Below are positions 27,193-35,855 of a stretch of DNA of 64,000 nucleotides, piece after piece. The stretch covers positions 1,922,001-1,986,000 of the forward strand of contig CBDFNC010000005.1 of the NCBI GenBank assembly GCA_965249895.1, given 5' to 3'. A program made the translations under genes and the position numbers. This stretch comes from CBDFNC01 sp965249895. GTDB lineage: Bacteria > Pseudomonadota > Gammaproteobacteria > Enterobacterales > CBDFNC01. Each line of letters starts with the position of its first letter. Position 1 is the stretch's first letter. The notes beneath the pieces were generated by a model. It saw nothing but the letters and a program-made list of their open reading frames with translations. It was not told the origin of the DNA and did no database searches.

Positions 27193-27542
27193 TCCTCGAA
27201 GTAAGTTCCCCAACCATCATAGGAAATATCGAACGAATCGGCGATTTTAAGCAGCTTTTCCGTATCTTCCAGGATAGCTTCCGGTGACAACTCCATCTCT
27301 ACGATGACATCGAAACAGTAAACTAACGAGCCGTCATCCAGCTCAAGCTCTTCGGCATCGGTCACTTCATAGCCTTTTTTAAAGCAGGCAATGGCAACCT
27401 TTTCCAACACGTCAAAATCAGTGGAGGCCATATGATGCTCTATCATATACTCGACGTCGGGATCGCTGCCGTCTTCCAGCAGGTTTTCGATGATTTGCAG
27501 GCCTTCCTGTTCAAACTCTTTTAATCTTTCTTCAAAGCTCAT
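27189..27542 (-). CDS. rraB: Regulator of RNase E activity RraB
   Basis: Small acidic protein that binds the C-terminal scaffold of RNase E and inhibits a subset of RNA cleavages. Matches E. coli RraB throughout: LLEDGSDPDVEYMIEHHMA near residue 21, FKKGYEVTDAEELELDDG and the terminal DGWGTYFEE. It stops right after that motif, where E. coli continues with an acidic tail; the stop codon TAG is part of the dispersed repeat inserted there. At 117 aa it is shorter than the enteric form. Confidence 0.93.
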   Translation of the reverse strand: MSFEERLKEFEQEGLQIIENLLEDGSDPDVEYMIEHHMASTDFDVLEKVAIACFKKGYEVTDAEELELDDGSLVYCFDVIVEMELSPEAILEDTEKLLKIADSFDISYDGWGTYFEE

Positions 27543-27630
27543 TACTTACTCTCACTCAACACGGCGCAACAAGAAATTTTGTCCACGTCGTGATAAACCT
27601 TATATAACCAATTAAACCTGTCTGCAAAAG

Positions 27631-28377
27631 TTAAGATTTACTCTCACTTTGCACACCGCAACCAGGCCGGTTCACCTCGCGACTTAGCTCTTCGTACTTA
27701 GCGTTCATTAACGCCTCGCAATGAGCCATTAGCTCACGCACATTTCCTCTACTGTAGTTGCTGGTGTCTATGGGCTCCATCATCTCTACTATCACTTCAC
27801 CGTTGTCCCAGCGATTGAAATCAACCTGGCCATGAGTATCAGAGACAACCGTTGGCACGATTGGCACACCAGCCTGGATTGCAGTATGAAAGGCACCGGT
27901 TTTAAACGGCAACAGACCACGGCCACGGCTACGTGTGCCTTCAGGAAACATCATCACTGACATGTGGCCTTGCTTAATTTTATTCGCCACTGTAGCTATG
28001 GTACCAACCGCTTTACCCCGGTTATTCCTGTCAATAAGAATATTGCCGGTGATCCAATACAACTGACCAAAGAAAGGGATCCACACCAGGCTTTTTTTAC
28101 CTATGGATACAACACCCGGTTGTACCGCGCCGGTGAGCGTCACCATATCGTAGTTATTCTGATGGTTGGCTATATGTACCGCGGGTCCAATCTCAGCCGC
28201 ATGTTCAGGCACTCTAATTGTCAGTTTGATCCCCATAAAACGTGCGGTGGAAGCAAAAATTCTGGCAAATATACTGGTATTTTCCGGTTTTCTTGGTCGC
28301 AGCAGACACAAGATAGAGCCAAAAAACGTCACCAGTAAAAAAAAGAAGGCTAATAACACCCCCCTTAGGATTAACAA
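27631..28377 (-). CDS. plsC: 1-acyl-sn-glycerol-3-phosphate acyltransferase
   Basis: Membrane enzyme that makes phosphatidic acid in phospholipid synthesis. One N-terminal membrane segment, the acyltransferase HX4D motif as NHQNNYDMV, and the substrate motif FPEGTRSRGRG are present. The chosen start MLLILRG at 28377 is just after the parC stop; an earlier in-frame ATG at 28422 would overlap parC by 32 bases. Located directly downstream of parC as in Shewanella and Vibrio relatives, so probably co-transcribed. Confidence 0.9.
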   Translation of the reverse strand: MLILRGVLLAFFFLLVTFFGSILCLLRPRKPENTSIFARIFASTARFMGIKLTIRVPEHAAEIGPAVHIANHQNNYDMVTLTGAVQPGVVSIGKKSLVWIPFFGQLYWITGNILIDRNNRGKAVGTIATVANKIKQGHMSVMMFPEGTRSRGRGLLPFKTGAFHTAIQAGVPIVPTVVSDTHGQVDFNRWDNGEVIVEMMEPIDTSNYSRGNVRELMAHCEALMNAKYEELSREVNRPGCGVQSESKS

Positions 28378-28390
28378 CATAACAACCTCT

Positions 28391-30670
28391 TTATGCTGAA
28401 GTTTCTTCAGCGGATCCTTCATCGACGATTTCTAGACCGTCTACTCTTTGCAAACCACGGGGCAACTTGTTACCGCGCCTGCCGCGTTCACCCTGATAAT
28501 GCTCAAGGTCAGCTGGTTTTAACGTCAGCTTACGCTTTCCGGCATATAGGGTAACGGATTTACCCGCCGGCACAACAGTTATCATCTTCACAAACTCCTC
28601 GCGGCTCTTAACCCGCGCCGATGGAATGTTGATAATTTTGTTGCCTTTACCCTTGCTGAGCATAGGTAAGCTGTTTAGCGGGAAGAGTAACATACGGCCT
28701 TCATTGGAAATAGACAAACAAAAGTCTTGCTCTAAATTAGCCACGGCTTGTGGGTTAATCACCTTGCCGCCAGCAGGTACGGTTAGCAACGCCTTGCCGT
28801 TTTTATTTCTGCTCACCATATCGGAAAACTTAGTAACAAAGCCGTAACCCGCATCGGAACTGATCATAAACAGATCGTCATCCGCCGCCATCAAAGTAGT
28901 GACAAACTCATCACCCGTTGCTAGGTTAAACCGCCCAGTCAGTGGCTCCCCCTGAGAACGGGCCGATGGCAAAGTGTGGGGTTCGAGGGTAAACGCCCTG
29001 CCACTGGAGTCCATAAAGACCGCAGGTTGGTTACTACGCCCCTTGGCACTGGACAGGAAGATGTCTCCGGCTTTATAACTGAGGCCTTCGGCGTCCACAT
29101 CATGGCCCTTGGCGCAGCGCACCCAGCCTTTTTCCGATAACACTACAGTGACAGCTTCGCTTGGCATTAACTCCTTTTCACTTAACGCCTTAGCCTCAAA
29201 ACGCTCAACTATTGGAGAGCGGCGATCGTCACCATATGTCTGTGCATCAGCTTTGAGCTCTTTCTTGATAAGCGTAGTCATACGACGCTCGGAGCCCAGT
29301 ATCAATTCCAGCTTCTCCCGCTCCTTATTTAGTTCATCCTGCTCGCCACGAATTTTAATCTCTTCCAGTTTGGCTAACTGGCGCAGTTTGATTTCCAGAA
29401 TGGCTTCAGCCTGGATCTTGCTCAACTCAAAGCGAGCCATCAGCTCGGCTTTCGGGTCATCATAAGTCCGGATAATCTCGATAACTTCATCGATATTCAA
29501 ATATGCGATAAGTAACGCATCCAGAATATGCAGGCGTGCCAGTACCTTATCCAAACGGTATTGCAACCGCCGGCGCACCACATCACGCCGGTAGGCCAGC
29601 CATTCAGCCAGGATCTGTTTGAGACCCTTAACCTGAGGACGGTTGTCCAGGCCGATCATATTCAGGTTGACCCGGTAATTTTTTTCCAGATCCGTCGAAG
29701 CAAACAGATGCTGCATCAGTTGCTCAACATCCACCCGGTTAGAGCGAGGGATCACCAGTAAACGGGTCGGATTTTCATGGTCTGACTCATCGCGCAAGTC
29801 GGCGACCATAGGTAACTTTTTCGCCTGCATCTGGGCGGCTATTTGCTCTAACACCTTACCACCGGAGCACTGGTGAGGCAGCGCAGTGATAATAATCTCA
29901 CCGTTTTCATACGCATAAACGGCGCGCATTTTAATGCTGCCTTTACCCGTCTCATATATCTTGCAGATATCTTTGCTGGGGGTAATAATTTCCGCTTCAG
30001 TGGGATAGTCCGGACCTTTGACAGACTCCATCAGCTCGCAAAGGTCTGCTTTTGGATTCTCCAACAGGTGGCAACATGCCGTCGTCAGCTCCCTGACATT
30101 GTGTGGCGGAATATCAGTAGCCATACCCACGGCTATACCTGTCACCCCGTTTAACAAAATATGGGGTAAACGAGACGGCAGGACTTTGGGTTCGTTTAAT
30201 GTGCCATCGAAGTTAGGGATCCAGTCGCTGGTGCCAGAGCCAAGTTCGGATAATAACACCTCGGCAAACTTGGATAATTTGGCCTCGGTATATCGCATCG
30301 CAGCAAAAGACTTAGGATCATCCGCAGCCCCCCAGTTCCCCTGCCCATCCACCAGCGGGTAACGATATGAAAATGGCTGTGCCATCAACACCATAGCTTC
30401 GTAACAGGCACTGTCACCATGAGGGTGGTATTTACCCAATACATCACCAACGGTACGAGCGGACTTTTTATACTTTGCGGACGCCGATAACCCCAACTCC
30501 GACATGGCGTAGATAATACGCCTTTGAACCGGCTTTAAACCGTCCCCAATGTGAGGTAGCGCCCTATCCATGATCACATACATGGAGTAGTTCAGGTATG
30601 CGTTTTCTGTAAAAGTGCGCAGAGGCAGCTGTTCAACGCCATCTAGACTCATATCAACGGCATCAGCCAT
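28391..30670 (-). CDS. parC: DNA topoisomerase IV subunit A
   Basis: Catalytic subunit of topoisomerase IV, which decatenates daughter chromosomes with ParE. QRRIIYAMSELGL, the quinolone-determining region around HPHGDSACYEAMV and the active-site tyrosine in AAMRYTEAKL are present; the C-terminal beta-pinwheel spans residues ~490-750. The start at 30670 is preferred because AAAGGA lies 7 bases before it; the ATG at 30676 is too close to that site. The leader and first codons are repeated six more times upstream (separate entry). Confidence 0.96.
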   Translation of the reverse strand: MADAVDMSLDGVEQLPLRTFTENAYLNYSMYVIMDRALPHIGDGLKPVQRRIIYAMSELGLSASAKYKKSARTVGDVLGKYHPHGDSACYEAMVLMAQPFSYRYPLVDGQGNWGAADDPKSFAAMRYTEAKLSKFAEVLLSELGSGTSDWIPNFDGTLNEPKVLPSRLPHILLNGVTGIAVGMATDIPPHNVRELTTACCHLLENPKADLCELMESVKGPDYPTEAEIITPSKDICKIYETGKGSIKMRAVYAYENGEIIITALPHQCSGGKVLEQIAAQMQAKKLPMVADLRDESDHENPTRLLVIPRSNRVDVEQLMQHLFASTDLEKNYRVNLNMIGLDNRPQVKGLKQILAEWLAYRRDVVRRRLQYRLDKVLARLHILDALLIAYLNIDEVIEIIRTYDDPKAELMARFELSKIQAEAILEIKLRQLAKLEEIKIRGEQDELNKEREKLELILGSERRMTTLIKKELKADAQTYGDDRRSPIVERFEAKALSEKELMPSEAVTVVLSEKGWVRCAKGHDVDAEGLSYKAGDIFLSSAKGRSNQPAVFMDSSGRAFTLEPHTLPSARSQGEPLTGRFNLATGDEFVTTLMAADDDLFMISSDAGYGFVTKFSDMVSRNKNGKALLTVPAGGKVINPQAVANLEQDFCLSISNEGRMLLFPLNSLPMLSKGKGNKIINIPSARVKSREEFVKMITVVPAGKSVTLYAGKRKLTLKPADLEHYQGERGRRGNKLPRGLQRVDGLEIVDEGSAEETSA

Positions 30671-31325
30671 TATCATTTCCTTTAAACTTGAACTTACTAA
30701 ATAACCCGGAAATCAACGCAGAACAGCGGTTCAACGCCATACTCATACCAATGCACATATCAACGGCATCAGCCATTATCATTTCCTTTAAACTTGAACT
30801 TACTAAATAACCCGGAAATCAACGTCGAACAGCGGTTCAACGCCATACTCATACCAATGCACATATCAACGGCATCAGCCATTATCATTTCCTTTAAACT
30901 TGAACTTACTAAATAACCCGGAAATCAACGTCGAACAGCGGTTCAACGCCATACTCATACCAATGCACATATCAACGGCATCAGCCATTATCATTTCCTT
31001 TAAACTTGAACTTACTAAATAACCCGGAAATCAACGTCGAACAGCGGTTCAACGCCATACTCATACCAATGCACATATCAACGGCATCAGCCATTATCAT
31101 TTCCTTTAAACTTGAACTTACTAAATAACTCGGAAATCAACGTCGAACAGCGGTTCAACGCCATACTCATACCAATGCACATATCAACGGCATCAGCCAT
31201 TATCATTTCCTTTAAACTTGAACTTACTAAATAACCCGGAAATCAACGCAGAACAGCGGTTCAACGCCATACTCATACCAATGCACATATCAACGGCATC
31301 AGCCATTATCATTTCCTTTGAACTT
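30653..31325 (-). repeat. Tandem 106-bp array repeating the parC translation start
   Basis: Units begin at 30653, 30759, 30865, 30971, 31077, 31183 and 31289, with an exact 106-bp period; six are full and the seventh is a 37-bp stub. Almost no base differences exist between units. Each includes, on the minus strand, the parC ribosome binding site AAAGGAAATGATAATG and the codons for MADAVDM; the part after that diverges from parC but keeps GGCGTTGAAC. Each unit thus opens a ~37-codon frame that ends in TGA overlapping the start of the next one. Confidence 0.95.
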
Positions 31326-31380
31326 GATTCTTTCTAATGCTTACTGAAGCTAATAAAGAACAATTGTCCGAACCCTACAG

Positions 31381-31407
31381 CTACCGTATATTAACAGCAT
31401 TTGCCAT
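31381..31407 (-). CDS. Possible mini-ORF resembling the parC-start repeat unit
   Basis: Upstream of the array, TTTAAAGGAGTGACTATGGC gives a good ribosome binding site and a nine-codon frame MANAVNIR-stop. Both site and peptide resemble the repeat unit (TTTAAAGGA...ATGGCTGATGCCG, MADAV), suggesting an older diverged copy or the original leader of the array. Whether it is translated is unknown. Confidence 0.3.
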   Translation of the reverse strand: MANAVNIR

Positions 31408-31523
31408 AGTCACTCCTTTAAACCTTATCCTTACTTGTCTCTCGGCGCTCTCTGGTAACAAATAGAAGCCAAAGTGTATATAAAGATCACAGAGAGCTAT
31501 ATTTCGAGGTACCTAAAACAGGC

Positions 31524-32026
31524 TTATTTCGCCAAATCGATTAATCCGCCACTATCAGTCGGCCAAGCCACTTCGGGCGGGACAGGTTTGCCGATATGAT
31601 ACCCTTGGCTAAAATCAACGCCAAGGGCTTACATAAATTCATGTACCTCTTTGGTTTCGACAAATCCAGCCACCAGTCGCCCATCCTGATTGATCAAAAA
31701 CAGCTCAGTGACAGGTAGATTATCGCGCTTTTCTAGGTCATCAATTATTTGTTCTAATGAGGCTTTATTACCCAAAGTCGGCTTACTTCGAATACTTTTG
31801 TCGGACTGAAGGAGAGCCGACATGGCGAGAGCGCGCTTGCGTATATCATTGTAGTATTCTGAGACTTGTTTTAGCTGAAAGCTGTATACGATACGACGTT
31901 CCAGTTCGAAAAAGTCGCCAGATTGGAGTGATTGAGGTAGGTATCGCCTGAGAAAACCAATAACAACAGCAAGAAAGTGACGATCATCACCTTGCTGCCT
32001 AACCCTAAGCGAAAACTCTGTTGCAC
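31524..32026 (-). pseudogene. EAL-domain membrane sensor, collapsed remnant
   Basis: A GTG at 32026 with a GGGTGAAG site starts a frame with one membrane helix (MIVTFLLLLLVF). After a frameshift near 31915 comes a sensor-like stretch (RRIVYSFQLKQVSEYYND ... LFLINQDGRLVAGFVETKE). After a stop at 31629, another frame ends in VDFSQGYHIGKPVPPE, typical of the last strand of EAL phosphodiesterases. The EAL domain itself (~240 residues) is gone, so an internal deletion plus frameshifts destroyed a cyclic-di-GMP phosphodiesterase with a periplasmic sensor. Confidence 0.6.
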
Positions 32027-32186
32027 CTTCACCCTTTGTTACAATTGTCAGTCCGCAAGAAATTTTATCCTTATCCCCGGCACATTGATAACCTATACCT
32101 TACCAAGAGCTGTCAAGGAGCTCACATAATAAGATTTAATCTATATATTTCTGTAATTTAGAGGAAGCCCACAGATAAAAAGGAAA

Positions 32187-32324
32187 TTAAGAGTCTGGTG
32201 TATTCGCAGAATTCGCTTGATCGCGCAACTCAACAGTTGCAGGCAAAACTTCCGGCTCCTGGATCATATCAGCAACCAAGATACCCCACGCAACAAAAAG
32301 TACAAAAAACCAATGTTTTAACAT
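32187..32324 (-). CDS. Small single-span membrane protein
   Basis: 45 codons starting MLKHWFFVLFVAWGILVADM, a single hydrophobic helix, then a hydrophilic acidic tail ending ANTPDS. A strong TAGGAGG site lies seven bases upstream of the ATG at 32324, which supports translation. No family recognised; no operon partner. Confidence 0.5.
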   Translation of the reverse strand: MLKHWFFVLFVAWGILVADMIQEPEVLPATVELRDQANSANTPDS

Positions 32325-32400
32325 AATGACGCCTCCTAAAGGCGCTTCCATGAACAGAATCAGCCAAGACAAACTTGGAAATGAATTACTGATCATTATC

Positions 32401-32683
32401 GGGATTTCAGTTGAGGTATCAATCCATAGAAACCCATATATTTAACGCCTAAACACCTATATTAAAAATGACTCAAGGACGACTAAATACCCCAAGACTT
32501 TAGTATGGGTCAAAAATCACTCTTGGTTAAAAAAAACCAAACCTACAGCTTGTTCAAAGTTAGTGCGGTAGAGCAAACTGAAGGCCCGGCAGTATCCGAA
32601 GGATACTCAGCCGATAAAAATATAAACTTTATTTCTGCCCTGCCGTAAACCTTTACAGGAGCATAAATTCAAGGATGTTATAG
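32401..32683. other. Leader region of the thiaminase-like gene with a stable hairpin
   Basis: Contains a strong hairpin at 32587-32613: CGGC, AGTATCC, a GAA loop, GGATACT, CA, GCCG. A second small one is TTGGTTAAAAAAAACCAA (32523-32540). The first could be part of an RNA leader for the gene at 32684, but its layout fits no riboswitch class I can recognise. Confidence 0.35.
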
Positions 32684-33868
32684 ATGAAAAATATTTTGCC
32701 AGGACTTCTCGTATTGATTTTCTTCGGCGCTAGCCAACCTTTGTATGCAGCGCAAAGCCTAACTCTTGGGCTGTACCCGTATGTCCCCAGGTTAGAGCAA
32801 TTTAAGCTCGCTATCAGCCAGGCTTGACAAAAAATAAACCCTGAGGTCGAGCTTAAATTTACCACGGAGACAAGCTGGGATGGCGGCTACAATATAAACC
32901 CCTCAGCTGAGCTGGATGTCTTTGTTTTCGACGCGCTGTTTTTTGGCGAATTCATTGAAAAACAATATTTACTGGGCCTCCACCCGGGTGAGGTGGAGAA
33001 TAGTGCAGACCTGCTGGATTATGCCAGGCAAGGCGTTCAACACCAGGGACTGTATTTCGCGATCCCTCAACTGGGCTGCGGCAGCCTACTTTTTTACCGT
33101 AAAGAAGATACTCAGCTCGCAAATGCAGAAACGCTGTCTAAAATTAGTCAAACTCTGGGCCAATGCCCCTTCAAAGGTGAAGTCCCAACAGGCAAGCAGG
33201 GACTGCTGCTCGATATGTCCGATGATGTTGGAAATATCTGCCTGTATGTTGAATCAAGCCAGGATATCTATGGGGTTTATACCAACAATCCACCCAAGCC
33301 AAACAAAAAAACACTGTTCAATCCCTGGCCAGTATCCAACCTTCAGAAATTGGCTAACAGCAGTAATAAAGGTCATGTTCTTTCCAGTGACATTGATCGA
33401 GCGGCCTTATTTGCCAAAGGAAAAGGTCGTGCTTTGGTAGGTTATTCTGAAGCAATGGAAGCGATGGCCCTTGCCAACGAAGATTTTGCCAAGGAAATAG
33501 CATTCAAATTTCTGCCACTGGCCGACAGAAATACAGTGCATTTGTTCTATTCCGATGTGGTTGGTATAAACCCGCTTACCCAACAACGTAAACTCGCCGT
33601 TCAGCTGGCTAATTTAGTCGCTTCTGAGCAAGTGATGCTGGCTGCGCTAAAGGGCAATGAGCACCGCTCTCCTCAATACCTCCTGCCAGTCAGGCATAGT
33701 GTGTTTAACAAATTAGCGCAGCAGGACGAGCTCTATGGCAGGCTCTACGCTATGGTGCAAACGAGTGAACCCAGTTTGTTTAATTTCGGGGCCAATGCAA
33801 GAGCCTGGACCGAAGCGATAAAAGCGGACATAAGTCATTCCATAACCGACGGGATAAAGTGCGAATAA
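32684..33868 (+). pseudogene. Thiaminase I-like periplasmic protein with an in-frame TGA
   Basis: A 394-codon frame with a signal peptide (MKNILPGLLVLIFFGASQ, cleavage near YA/AQS), LYPYVPRLEQF, LDVFVFDALFFGEFIEKQYLL and AIPQLGCGSLLFYR. These resemble thiaminase I, a secreted thiamine-degrading enzyme on a solute-binding-protein fold whose catalytic Cys lies in a comparable PQ-x2-C segment (Cys132 here). Codon 48 is TGA at 32825-32827 where Trp would fit (SQA-W-QKINPEV). The remaining frame is intact, so it is a recent nonsense mutation, a sequencing error, or read through. Restart candidates downstream have no good ribosome binding site. Confidence 0.55.
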
Positions 33869-34025
33869 ATGCCTGACGCCAACTCAAAGGCAGGCTTTCC
33901 GCCAGAATAGTTCAACGGAGAGCCTCTCATGGTCACAAAGTGCCTAACAAACTAAGTAATTGCAAAAAGATAATTGATATCAAGAATGGTTCGCGTTAAT
34001 CTTCTGCACTCTTAAGGAGAGCGCT

Positions 34026-34385
34026 ATGTCAGAGCCATTACAAGAATTAAAAAAATTGGTAAAGACCCCTTCCCCGGTGGTCAGCAATGGATTGGCCCAA
34101 TTAAGGAAGCTTAATCAAAATCCAACTGTTAACAAAGTCGCACGGGAAACGTCACTGGCCATGGTGAATGAGGCTCTGACCCCATTTAAGCCACTTTTTT
34201 CTTATTTCAATGACAGCGCCGGACAAATCAGTTACACCTCAGTCCCCGCCACTCCAAAAGTAGCTAGCATTCCCACTAACGTGAATAAGATGTCTTTGGC
34301 CAGGTTACCCTTTAAATCTCCAGCCTGTAAAAAATGCCCGGCAAAAATGGGCGGGTTATGCCAATGTGCATTAAAGAAACTTTGA
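34026..34385 (+). CDS. Unrecognised 119-aa protein with a cysteine-rich C-terminus
   Basis: Starts MSEPLQELKKLVKTPSPVVS behind a TAAGGAGAG site. The first ~75 residues are helix-forming without a membrane segment; the last 25 hold four cysteines in CKKCPAKMGGLCQC, a likely metal-binding knuckle. It lies upstream of the HMA_2/P-type ATPase cluster on the same strand, with one opposite gene in between, which suggests a metal-related role. No family recognised. Confidence 0.6.
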   Translation: MSEPLQELKKLVKTPSPVVSNGLAQLRKLNQNPTVNKVARETSLAMVNEALTPFKPLFSYFNDSAGQISYTSVPATPKVASIPTNVNKMSLARLPFKSPACKKCPAKMGGLCQCALKKL

Positions 34386-34447
34386 TAGATGATGTCAAAG
34401 GGAGAGAATTTGCAACCAAAAAATCCTCTTTTTATAGTTCAAACCAC

Positions 34448-34807
34448 TTATAATGCAGACAGCAGCTTAGCCGCACTACCGCCTAACGTACGTTGGATCG
34501 TTAAATAAAACAGGCTTTTTACCAAAGTTCGTGTGCCCGTTTGCACGACTCGGGTCACTAAATCCTTATTATTTGTCACCCCTAACCAACCATGACTTTC
34601 GATAACTTCCAGTAACGCATCGTGATCCAGGACTTTTTCGTCAAATCTTACCGTCACAGAGCCAGCATACTTCTTATGGGAAAGGGTATTGATCCCTTCA
34701 ATGCCACCCATTTTTTCCAATAGTTCTGACACTTGGACAGGGTTTATTCGAATAAACTCTGAGCGAACACGTAATCGCGTCGGCGTTTTATGAATATAAG
34801 GTTGCAT
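34448..34807 (-). CDS. HMA_2-like domain protein (119 aa)
   Basis: The start at 34807 (MQPYIHKTPTRLRVR) follows an AGAGG site. The N-terminal ~75 residues show the ferredoxin-like HMA_2 pattern: TPTRLRVRSEFI, GGIEGINTL, AGSVTVRFDEKVL, but lack the CxxC metal site of ordinary heavy-metal-associated domains. The tail RTLVKSLFYLTIQRTLGG is amphipathic or membrane-associating. It is divergent from the gene cluster at 34982-38482, whose ATPase has a related N-terminal domain. Confidence 0.6.
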   Translation of the reverse strand: MQPYIHKTPTRLRVRSEFIRINPVQVSELLEKMGGIEGINTLSHKKYAGSVTVRFDEKVLDHDALLEVIESHGWLGVTNNKDLVTRVVQTGTRTLVKSLFYLTIQRTLGGSAAKLLSAL

Positions 34808-34981
34808 GCGATGACCTCTAAAAATACAGCAATGATAATAATTGCCATTAATAATTAAATAAAGATGCAAGGGTAAGAACATTTAGAACAATTTGCTATA
34901 TCAGTTGATAAAATGAGTGGGTGGTACTTGCTGACCAGATAAATACAATCAATCCAAATTTTCTGAGCTAGGCTATTAGCT

Positions 34982-35290
34982 ATGGATAGATTTTCTCTAA
35001 GCGAATTGATGAAGTTACGTCATCTTGCGCGTATCGCCCACCATTTGCCCGGCCGATTGAGGCTGAAGTTCTCCGCTTCAGCACTAAGTGAACTCGATGT
35101 CACTGCTAGCAAACAGTGGCTAGATAACTTTCCAGGTATCACAAGTTACCGTCTAAACCCTGCCGCATTAAGCTTATTGATTGAATACGATACCAATTTG
35201 GTACAGGCAAGTTGTCTTGACAGGCTATTTTCCGAAAACCAAGCCCTGGCTGATAAAGCGATCAATGAACTGAGCGAGTTGACCCAATAA
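34982..35290 (+). CDS. HMA_2-like domain protein (102 aa), first gene of the ATPase operon
   Basis: Shows HHLPGRLRLKFSASAL, a PGIT.YRLN turn and LSLLIEYDTNLV, the same ferredoxin-like pattern as the N-terminus of the ATPase (CLPNRLRLRI...VPGIKEVRVN). No CxxC motif. It starts a run of five closely spaced or overlapping genes ending in the P-type ATPase. It may act as a detached partner domain for the pump; that is inference. The ribosome binding site is weak. Confidence 0.65.
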   Translation: MDRFSLSELMKLRHLARIAHHLPGRLRLKFSASALSELDVTASKQWLDNFPGITSYRLNPAALSLLIEYDTNLVQASCLDRLFSENQALADKAINELSELTQ

Positions 35291-35300
35291 GGAACCTAGC

Positions 35301-35855
35301 ATGGCCGAAAAAAAACCAGCTGTAGCAACCCAGGAACCACCAGTCGCGGCGCCCTACCCCTGGCCCTATCCACCAAATATGCAAATGCCCTACCCTGTGC
35401 AAGAAGTAAAGCCAAAAAAGAAGAAGAAAAAAAAGAAAGCAAAGAAAGATCCCTATACACAACAAGCCGAGATGATGCTTGACGGCATAATGGGGGATCA
35501 AGCAGGACTATTTAAAGATGTTATCCAAAAGCTCGGCGTGGACGACAAGGAATTCTGGAAGGGCGCCATGTTGGGAGCGGCTGCAGCCTTGTTATTCAGT
35601 AATGAGAATGTAAGAACCAGCATAGTTTCTCTGTTTACCGGAGCAGGAGGAATGCTTGCAACGAGTGGAAGCAAGGCCAAAGAAACAGCAACCAATGCAG
35701 CCTCAAACGTTAAAGAATCCGTAGTTATGGGAAGCGATATATTCAAAGATACCGTTTCCGCTGGAAAACAGGGGTTTGAAGAGTCCGTCACCAAGCAAAC
35801 CACAAGACGCAGGAGTCGCAGCAAAAAACCCGAGGAGCCAGGCAATGACAAATAG
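35301..35855 (+). CDS. Lysine-rich, YtxH-like small membrane-associated protein
   Basis: 184 aa, preceded by AAGGAACC. A Pro/Tyr-rich N-terminus (PYPWPYPPNMQMPYP) leads to a block of eight consecutive lysines (residues ~40-47), then a conserved-looking QAEMMLDGIMGDQAGLF region, a short hydrophobic Ala/Gly segment (FWKGAMLGAAAALLF, ~95-109), an amphipathic stretch rich in Lys/Thr/Ala, and an Arg/Lys/Ser tail. This layout resembles YtxH-type proteins. The poly-lysine tract and tail could contact phospholipid or nucleic acid. Function unknown. Confidence 0.6.
   Translation: MAEKKPAVATQEPPVAAPYPWPYPPNMQMPYPVQEVKPKKKKKKKKAKKDPYTQQAEMMLDGIMGDQAGLFKDVIQKLGVDDKEFWKGAMLGAAAALLFSNENVRTSIVSLFTGAGGMLATSGSKAKETATNAASNVKESVVMGSDIFKDTVSAGKQGFEESVTKQTTRRRSRSKKPEEPGNDK

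Noticed and set aside
30653..31325. CRISPR array
   Set aside because: Units are contiguous and nearly identical over their whole 106 bp, with no variable spacers and no cas genes.
32560..32645. Cyclic-di-GMP or TPP riboswitch upstream of the thiaminase-like gene
   Set aside because: The GCAAAC and GCCG pieces are suggestive, but conserved cores of either class are missing.
32825..32827. Selenocysteine codon in the thiaminase-like gene
   Set aside because: The context fits a tryptophan, no SECIS-like hairpin follows, and the position is not near the catalytic cysteine region.
33970..34000. FNR box in TTGATATCAA upstream of the metal-pump cluster
   Set aside because: The half-sites lack the four-base spacer of an FNR site.
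35262..35501. Hydrophobic minus-strand protein opposite the lysine-rich gene
   Set aside because: It is the antisense reading of the poly-lysine/proline segment; the plus-strand gene has a ribosome binding site and operon context.
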